This document shows positions 1 to 4,500 of a stretch of 7,719 nucleotides of DNA, piece after piece (the stretch's first letter is position 1; the number at the start of each line of letters is the position of its first letter). The notes beneath the pieces are model-generated. The model had not been told where the DNA came from. It worked only from the letters and a program-made list of their open reading frames with translations, and did no database searches. Source of the stretch: an uncultured Lachnospiraceae bacterium (lineage in GTDB: Bacteria > Bacillota > Clostridia > Lachnospirales > Lachnospiraceae); the NCBI GenBank assembly GCA_900539175.1, contig UQAW01000122.1, positions 1-7,719 of the forward strand, read 5' to 3'. Made by a program: the position numbers and the translations under genes.

Positions 1-112
1 GAGTAAGGAGGGCGACAGCCCGGATTACGAATACCGGCGGCGATTGCGGGAGCACGAAGTGCGGAGCAATCGACTTTCATGAATGGTGATGTCTGTGCCA
101 GCAGACATGTCC
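1..112 (+). repeat. Structured repeat, copy 1 (left-truncated by window edge)
   Basis: This segment matches 1427-1538 at 106 of 112 positions with no gaps and in the same orientation. It starts inside what would be helix P3 of the complete copy, so its 5' half should lie left of the window. Visible on the plus strand: GTAA(3-6)/TTAC(25-28) and GGGC(10-13)/GCCC(18-21) pair around a GACA loop, with GGA(7-9) facing GGA(22-24). Then CGATTGC(41-47)/GCAATCG(66-72) with inner GCAC(52-55)/GTGC(59-62). Then ATGTCTGT(89-96)/GCAGACAT(101-108). The differences from copy 2 are at 14, 16, 17, 35, 96 and 98. Positions 14, 16, 17 and 98 are in apical loops, 96 swaps a T-G wobble for C-G, and 35 lies in a helix whose partner is outside the window. 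It ends 14 bp short of the T-tract of the rplL terminator. I cannot assign it to a named family. Confidence 0.9.
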
Positions 113-126
113 GTTTCTTATACGAC

Positions 127-166
127 AAAAAACCCGGCAATATCTGAATAACCAGACATTGCCGGG
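127..166 (-). terminator. Rho-independent terminator of rplJ-rplL
   Basis: On the minus strand CCCGGCAAT pairs with ATTGCCGGG, extended by five further pairs including one G-U, giving a stem of about 14 bp with the six-base loop GTTATT. It is followed immediately by six T residues (plus-strand A127-A132). It begins 16 bases past the rplL stop codon, so it closes the rplJ-rplL transcript before the repeat and any gene further left, such as the rpoB that usually follows in Firmicutes. Confidence 0.95.
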
Positions 167-182
167 AAAAATAATTCTGAAA

Positions 183-554
183 TTACTTAAGTGTAACTTT
201 AGCGCCTTCAGCTTCCAGTTTTGTTTTGAGATCTTCAGCTTCTGCCTTTGCTGCGGCCTCTTTGATTACCTTCGGAGCACCGTCAACGATCTCTTTTGCT
301 TCTTTCAGTCCAAGACCTGTAGCTTCACGAACTACTTTGATAACTTTAACTTTGTTAGGACCAACTTCTGTCAGCTCTACATCAAACTCGTCTTTCTCTT
401 CTGCTGCCGGAGCGTCTGCTGCTGCTGCAACTACAACGCCTGCTGCTGCAGATACACCAAACTCTTCTTCACAAGCTTTTACTAAATCATTCAACTCTAA
501 TACAGATAACTCTTTGATCGCTTCAATAAATTCAGCGGTTGTTAACTTTGCCAT
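183..554 (-). CDS. rplL: 50S ribosomal protein bL12 (L7/L12)
   Basis: The gene encodes the ribosomal stalk protein that recruits and activates translation GTPases (EF-Tu, EF-G, IF2). It binds as dimers to the C-terminal helix of uL10. The product is 123 residues, normal for bacteria. The N-terminal dimerisation and L10-binding helices span about 1-33 (MAKLTTAEFIEAIKELSVLE). An Ala/Val-rich flexible hinge covers about 36-52. The compact C-terminal domain from about 55 carries the conserved GLGLKEAKEIVDGAPK segment (80-95). An upstream in-frame ATG at 569 would add five residues, but the ATG at 554 is preferred because it gives the family's MAKLT start and has GGAGG at 563-567 about eight bases upstream. 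The gene follows rplJ after 70 bases with no visible terminator and is probably cotranscribed from the rplJ promoter. A strong terminator follows. Confidence 0.99.
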   Translation of the reverse strand: MAKLTTAEFIEAIKELSVLELNDLVKACEEEFGVSAAAGVVVAAAADAPAAEEKDEFDVELTEVGPNKVKVIKVVREATGLGLKEAKEIVDGAPKVIKEAAAKAEAEDLKTKLEAEGAKVTLK

Positions 555-624
555 TACGATTACCTCCAATTATTTTTTCTAAATTTTTCTTATGATCCAT
601 CCTTCAACAGATGGTGCAGCCAGA
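555..624 (-). other. rplJ-rplL spacer
   Basis: This 70-base AT-rich spacer holds the rplL ribosome binding site next to its 3' end. Just after the rplJ stop there is only a weak hairpin (CCATC/GATGG with an eight-base loop) with no T-tract. I see no terminator and no convincing promoter, which supports one rplJ-rplL transcript. Confidence 0.6.
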
Positions 625-1128
625 TTATTCTGCTGCTGCTTCGCCGCCTTTAGATTCTGCAATCTGATTAAGCACACGAGCAAAGTTTGTGATAGGTGAC
701 TGAATGCTTCCAAGCAATTTTCCGAGAAGTTCTTCTCTTGACGGAATTGCTGACAGCGCCTCAACGCCAGCCTTATCATAGTAAGCTCCCTCAACACAAG
801 CTGCAACAAGCTCTAACTTCGGAGCTGTCTTTGCAAATTTAGCAAGTACTCTTGCCGGAGCTGTAGCATCATCTTTGGAAACTGCAAGTGCATTTGTTCC
901 TTCCAGATTTTTGCAAAGCTCTTCACAAGGAGTTCCCTGGAATGCAAAGTTCATCATTGTGTTCTTGTAGACTTTGTAAGAAACACCGGCTTCTCTCAGG
1001 CTTCTGCGCAGTTCTGTATCCTGTGCTACGGTAAGTCCGCTGTAGTTAACCAGAACTACAGATGCCGCATCAGCGATCAGGCTTGAAATCTCTTCAACAA
1101 CCGGCTTTTTCTGTTCTACTTTTGCCAT
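625..1128 (-). CDS. rplJ: 50S ribosomal protein uL10
   Basis: The protein forms the base of the ribosomal stalk. It binds 23S rRNA next to uL11 and carries bL12 dimers on its C-terminal helix; the L10-L12 complex also binds its own mRNA leader. The product is 167 residues, typical in length. The N-terminal RNA-binding domain includes VLVNYSGLTVAQDTELRRSL (about 25-44) and VYKNTMMNFAF (53-63). The middle part has GTNALAVSKDDATAPARVLA (77-96). The C-terminal helix that docks bL12 is about 137-160 (GKLLGSIQSPITNFARVLNQ), followed by a short Ala/Glu-rich tail. The start at 1128 gives the normal MAKVEQKK N-terminus and follows an AAGGAGG site at 1140-1146; the in-frame ATG at 1140 overlaps that site and would add only four residues. 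It is the first gene after the promoter and leader at 1129-1324. Confidence 0.99.
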   Translation of the reverse strand: MAKVEQKKPVVEEISSLIADAASVVLVNYSGLTVAQDTELRRSLREAGVSYKVYKNTMMNFAFQGTPCEELCKNLEGTNALAVSKDDATAPARVLAKFAKTAPKLELVAACVEGAYYDKAGVEALSAIPSREELLGKLLGSIQSPITNFARVLNQIAESKGGEAAAE

Positions 1129-1167
1129 GAATTGGTGCACCTCCTTATAGAATTATGTGTACACGCT

Positions 1168-1202
1168 AAAAAATCCCGCCAAGCCAAAGCTTAGCGGGAT
1201 TT
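1168..1202 (-). terminator. Attenuator hairpin of the rplJ leader
   Basis: On the minus strand AAATCCCGC pairs with GCGGGATTT, extended inward by TAAGC/GCTTG (one T-G wobble) around a TTTG loop. A run of six T residues (plus-strand A1168-A1173) overlaps the stem base. It lies between the L10-binding fold and the rplJ ribosome binding site. This is where Rfam-type L10 leaders carry a terminator that is used when L10-L12 is in excess. It is therefore an internal attenuator rather than the end of the upstream gene. The regulatory mechanism is taken from family knowledge and was not tested here. Confidence 0.85.
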
Positions 1203-1289
1203 GAAAATCATTCCTGAAAAAGAATGTTCATCCTCGGCAGGCGTTTTGAACCTTATGCCATACGGCACCTGCTGTCTTCGGCGTGATAC
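1203..1289 (-). promoter_or_regulatory. Ribosomal protein L10 leader (autoregulatory mRNA element)
   Basis: Read on the minus strand, GCAGG (plus 1268-1272) pairs with CCTGC (1237-1241). This encloses the hairpin TGCC-GTAT-GGCA (1256-1267) and an A/T-rich strand, and is followed by the CCTGCCGAGG segment (1232-1241) that I recognise from low-GC Gram-positive L10 leaders. A small hairpin CATTC/GAATG (1209-1226) separates it from the attenuator. The established model is that L10-L12 binds the kinked stem and favours termination, so excess stalk protein shuts off rplJL. Boundaries are approximate. The 5' end is set by the promoter-predicted start near 1289. Confidence 0.85.
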
Positions 1290-1318
1290 TTGTGTAGTAT
1301 AGCACAGGTTATCACGCC
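1280..1318. repeat. Inverted repeat spanning the rplJ promoter
   Basis: The plus-strand arms GGCGTGATA (1280-1288) and TATCACGCC (1310-1318) are perfect reverse complements, nine bp each, separated by 21 bases. Inside them a second, imperfect pair CTTGTG (1289-1294)/CACAGG (1303-1308) brackets the -10 hexamer. One arm lies in the spacer next to the -35 and the other covers the predicted start of the transcript. No T-tract follows on the minus strand, so it is not a terminator there. It may be an operator, a 5'-end hairpin component, or chance. Confidence 0.8.
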
Positions 1319-1324
1319 TGTCAA
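1296..1324 (-). promoter_or_regulatory. Sigma-A-type promoter of rplJ-rplL
   Basis: On the minus strand there is a perfect -35 TTGACA (plus 1319-1324), a 17-base spacer (1302-1318) and a -10 TATACT (1296-1301, five of six consensus). Transcription should start near 1289, giving a leader of about 160 nt before rplJ. This is the strongest promoter in the window, as expected for ribosomal genes. It overlaps a long inverted repeat (1280-1318). Confidence 0.92.
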
Positions 1325-1344
1325 TATTTTTTATTACTTTTTTA

Positions 1345-1538
1345 CATGAAAGTCCCGGACAGCAGCCATGAACCGGAGTGTGCTTGCACGCACAGGTTCA
1401 TGGATATTGGACGGGCAAGCCAGTATGAGTAAGGAGGGCTATTGCCCGGATTACGAATACTGGCGGCGATTGCGGGAGCACGAAGTGCGGAGCAATCGAC
1501 TTTCATGAATGGTGATGTCTGCGTCAGCAGACATGTCC
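1345..1538 (+). repeat. Structured repeat, copy 2 (apparently complete)
   Basis: On the plus strand this folds into several helices. P1 is CATGAAAGT (1345-1353) with ACTTTCATG (1499-1507). P2 is CCATGAACC (1366-1374)/GGTTCATGG (1395-1403), then loop GGA/ACA, then GTGTG/CACGC. P3 is CCAGTAT (1420-1426)/ATACTGG (1457-1463), then GA/GA, GTAA/TTAC, GGA/GGA and GGGC/GCCC with loop TATT. P4 is CGATTGC (1467-1473)/GCAATCG (1492-1498), then GGGA/GGA and GCAC/GTGC with loop GAA. P5 is ATGTCTGC (1515-1522)/GCAGACAT (1527-1534) with loop GTCA. Its last 112 bases recur at 1-112. The facing GA and GGA loops could form sheared G-A pairs in RNA of this strand, so I prefer the plus orientation. It abuts the 3' end of the SLH gene. 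I do not recognise an Rfam family; a small non-autonomous mobile element is the main alternative. Confidence 0.85.
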
Positions 1539-1539
1539 A

Positions 1540-4500
1540 TTATGCATTTCTTGCAGCTTCAAACTCACGAACGACTCTTGCCAGCATTACTGCACACTCG
1601 CCTCTGATCGTCTCACCTGAAGGATCAAGACATGTACTGTCTTTACCTTTAATAATTCCGTTTCCAACTGCCCACTTCATTGCATCTACTGCATAAGCAC
1701 TTACTTCGGAAGCATCTTCAAATGCATCGTAATCTTCAGATTTTGTAATATCATATCCCTTATACTGTGCATAACGATACAACATCACTGCCATCTGCTC
1801 ACGGGTAATCATATCAGCAGGTCCGAAGCTTTCACCGCCCTCGTAACCCTTTACAATGCCTTTTTCTGCTGCCCAGTTTACTCCGTCTGCATACCACTCG
1901 CCTTTTACAACATCCTGGAAGCCCTGATCTGTCTCTACTGCAGGCTCACCTTCCATACGGTACAGAATTGTTGCAAACTGTGCACGGTTAAGTTTTTCAA
2001 ACGGTCCGAAAATTTCCTTCGGTACGATTCCGGTCATCAGATCCTTCTCTGTTACAAAGTATACCTCGTCATAGAACCAGTCATCCTCTGCAACATCTTC
2101 ATAAGACCATTCATCCTGCTTCTTCAGTTCTTCAATTGTTGCCTCTGCATCTGTCAGCTTCTTCAATGTTTCTTCCGTTACCAGAGCTTTCTGTGCATCT
2201 GTCAACTCATCATAAGCAGCTCTTGCTGCAGCAACATCCGCCTCTTTTTCCAGCGTAATCTCGCCAAGCGCATCAATCATGTCTGTAACTGCCTGTGCTG
2301 CCTTTGCATCGGTATCATCTTCTTTTTCTGCCTCAAATAACTGCCACTCCCAGAGACCGACACCTTCGCTGTTATTTGCCGGTTTCTGGATTGTACAGCG
2401 CAGTGCTCTTGCCATAACTGCTTCGTCAAATTCCGTCGGATTATTGGCATTTGCCGTAATTCCGCTGTCTACAGTCTTAAGTGTTACCCACTCATCACTA
2501 TCTACCGGCAGATACGAGTACGTATAAGAAGTAGGAGTCTTGATTCCGCCGCCGTCATTCCAGATATACAAATCAGATTTTTTAATCTCTCTTCCGGTAT
2601 ACCAGTTATACTGTACCCATTCAGAACGACCGGAATTACCCCATGTACCCCAGTGTGAACCGTTCAGCAGTCTTCCGTCTCTTATTGCCGGCAGAGATTC
2701 CCAACTTGATGTATAACTTGCAGTCAGTTCGCTTACCCATGCAAGGTTTCCACCTTCCGGTACCAGATTCTTCATAGATGCAACCAGTGCATCTTTTGCT
2801 GCGTCAATCTCTTCCTGTGTTGCATCCGGATTGTTGATCACTGCAACTGCAACTGCCTTTTCCTCAGCAATCGGTTCCAGTCCGCCTTCCAGACGTGATG
2901 TGCTCAGTCCTTCCAACATACTGTTAATCTTCTTAAGTTCCGTCTTATCTGCAAACTCTCCGTATCCGTAAACTTTCCACTCGAGGATACCGCATCCAAG
3001 TCCTACCGGTTTCATGTCAATTCGCATACCTGTAATCGGAGCTGCCTCGAACGTGGTTCTGTTATATGTGTTCAGTGCATTGCCCAGACCATCTACTTCT
3101 CTTGGTGTATACCAGTTTCCGTTTTCATCACGCAGAGAAATCTGCATATCCTTCGGCTGGAAGTTTCCGCTGCCGTCCCGGAATACATAGACATCCATAG
3201 CGTCAACAATCACTGGTTTTTCCCATACATACTGAACCCATGCAGGTCCGCCCTGGTCGCCCAGCCAGTTATGCCATGCACCATTGCTCGTATCTCTGGA
3301 AGAAGACGGATCATTTCCGTCATTCAATCCTGCAATACCGCCCAGATCCTGTACAGAGTTAATAATCGCACTTGCAGTTGCATACGGAGCAACATTTAAT
3401 GCATCTCCCTTTACTACAAACACTGTTACAGCTACCTTTTGCTCAGATCCATCAACCGTGCCTGTCACTGTAAAGCTGCCGACTTTTGCATAAGCATCTG
3501 CCTCCACAGCATCCCAGTTAATCTTGCCGGCTGCAACATTTCCGTCTGCATTGATCACATCTACTGTCTCAGGAAGAACCGGAGCAGTTCCCACCTTTGT
3601 CACAACGCTGACTGCACGATCCATACCGTCTACAGCACCGCTCATTGTTACTGTTACATCTTTTGAAGCTGACTTATCAGCATCAATCGCTGTAAACCGA
3701 ACCACATATTCGCCTGGTACAGATGCTTTCAGCAGAGCCTTTGCCTGATCTGCGTTGCCGATCACTGCATTGCCGCCTTCCGGCTGACTTACAACGCTCC
3801 ACTTGTAACTTAATTCACCATGATACAGCGGATCTCCCGTAGCTTCACCGCTTAAGTTTGCAACACTGGTGTTTACTGAGTCCTGAACTGCGGTAACTTC
3901 ACCGATAACCGGCTCTTCTCTCTCCGGGGCTTCCAGGAGTGTAATCGGAAGCTCGGCCACTGTTGAAAGTTCACCGTCACTTACTGTCAGTTTTACTACA
4001 TATTCGCCTTCTATCGTGCCAACCACACTGGTGGTTGGTGCATTGTCAGCGGCAAATGTCATGGAAGCGCCTTCCGGAGTTTTGCCTGCTTCCCACTTGT
4101 AAGTCAAAGTACCATTCGGAGCACCGTCATCATATGCAGTACCTTCCATGGTAAACGGTCTTACTGCCTGAATATCATCTGCCGGTTTTTTAATAGAAAC
4201 AACCGGAGCCTGATTTTCACCGCCATCCATCTTTTCAATTGTAACTTTTGCTGTCTCGCCTGCTGGAATCACTACATTAGCTACAGCTTCATCATTCTGT
4301 ACGAAGCACTGTCCCGCTTCTTCCCCGTTCAGTTTGATACTGTAGTAGCCATCCTGCAGCCCTGCGCCACTCAAAGCAATCTTGGAAAGATGTTCTGTAT
4401 TTACAACACAGTTCAGATCCAGTTCAAAGAAAGAACCGTCTTCTTTTACAACTGCTTTTGTGCAAGAATCCTGCTCAAGTGTCAGATATAATTTATTGTC

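Noticed and set aside
183..582. Long plus-strand frames antisense to rplL.
   Set aside because: Low-complexity Cys/Phe- or Ser/Ala-rich shadows of a certain ribosomal gene, with no start signals.
579..809. Minus-strand frame overlapping rplJ.
   Set aside because: An out-of-frame shadow of rplJ without a ribosome binding site or recognisable domain.
1280..1335. Plus-strand terminator formed by the promoter inverted repeat and the following T-rich stretch.
   Set aside because: The T-rich run starts several bases after the stem and no plus-strand gene leads into it.
1346..1508. Two overlapping plus-strand mini-ORFs in the repeat (1346-1432, 28 residues; 1425-1508, 27 residues) joined by ATGAGTAA.
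   Set aside because: Four base differences between the copies fall in the second ORF. They change three codons, all non-synonymously (Tyr/Asp, Cys/Ser, Trp/Arg), while respecting the RNA fold. No good ribosome binding site precedes either ATG. A folded RNA explains the pattern better than coding.
1..1538. The repeat pair as a CRISPR array or insertion sequence ends.
   Set aside because: Only two copies over 1.3 kb apart with a ribosomal operon between, no short regular spacers, no transposase and direct rather than inverted orientation.
1442..1696. Plus-strand open frame running out of the repeat into the antisense of the SLH gene, with AAGGAGG a few bases before a TTG.
   Set aside because: The start is not kept in copy 1, and most of the frame is antisense to well-supported SLH domains. 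The open frame is a by-product.
1540..1800. Sortase (LPXTG) anchoring of the large protein.
   Set aside because: No LPXTG-like motif, hydrophobic segment or basic tail at the C-terminus, which consists of SLH repeats instead.
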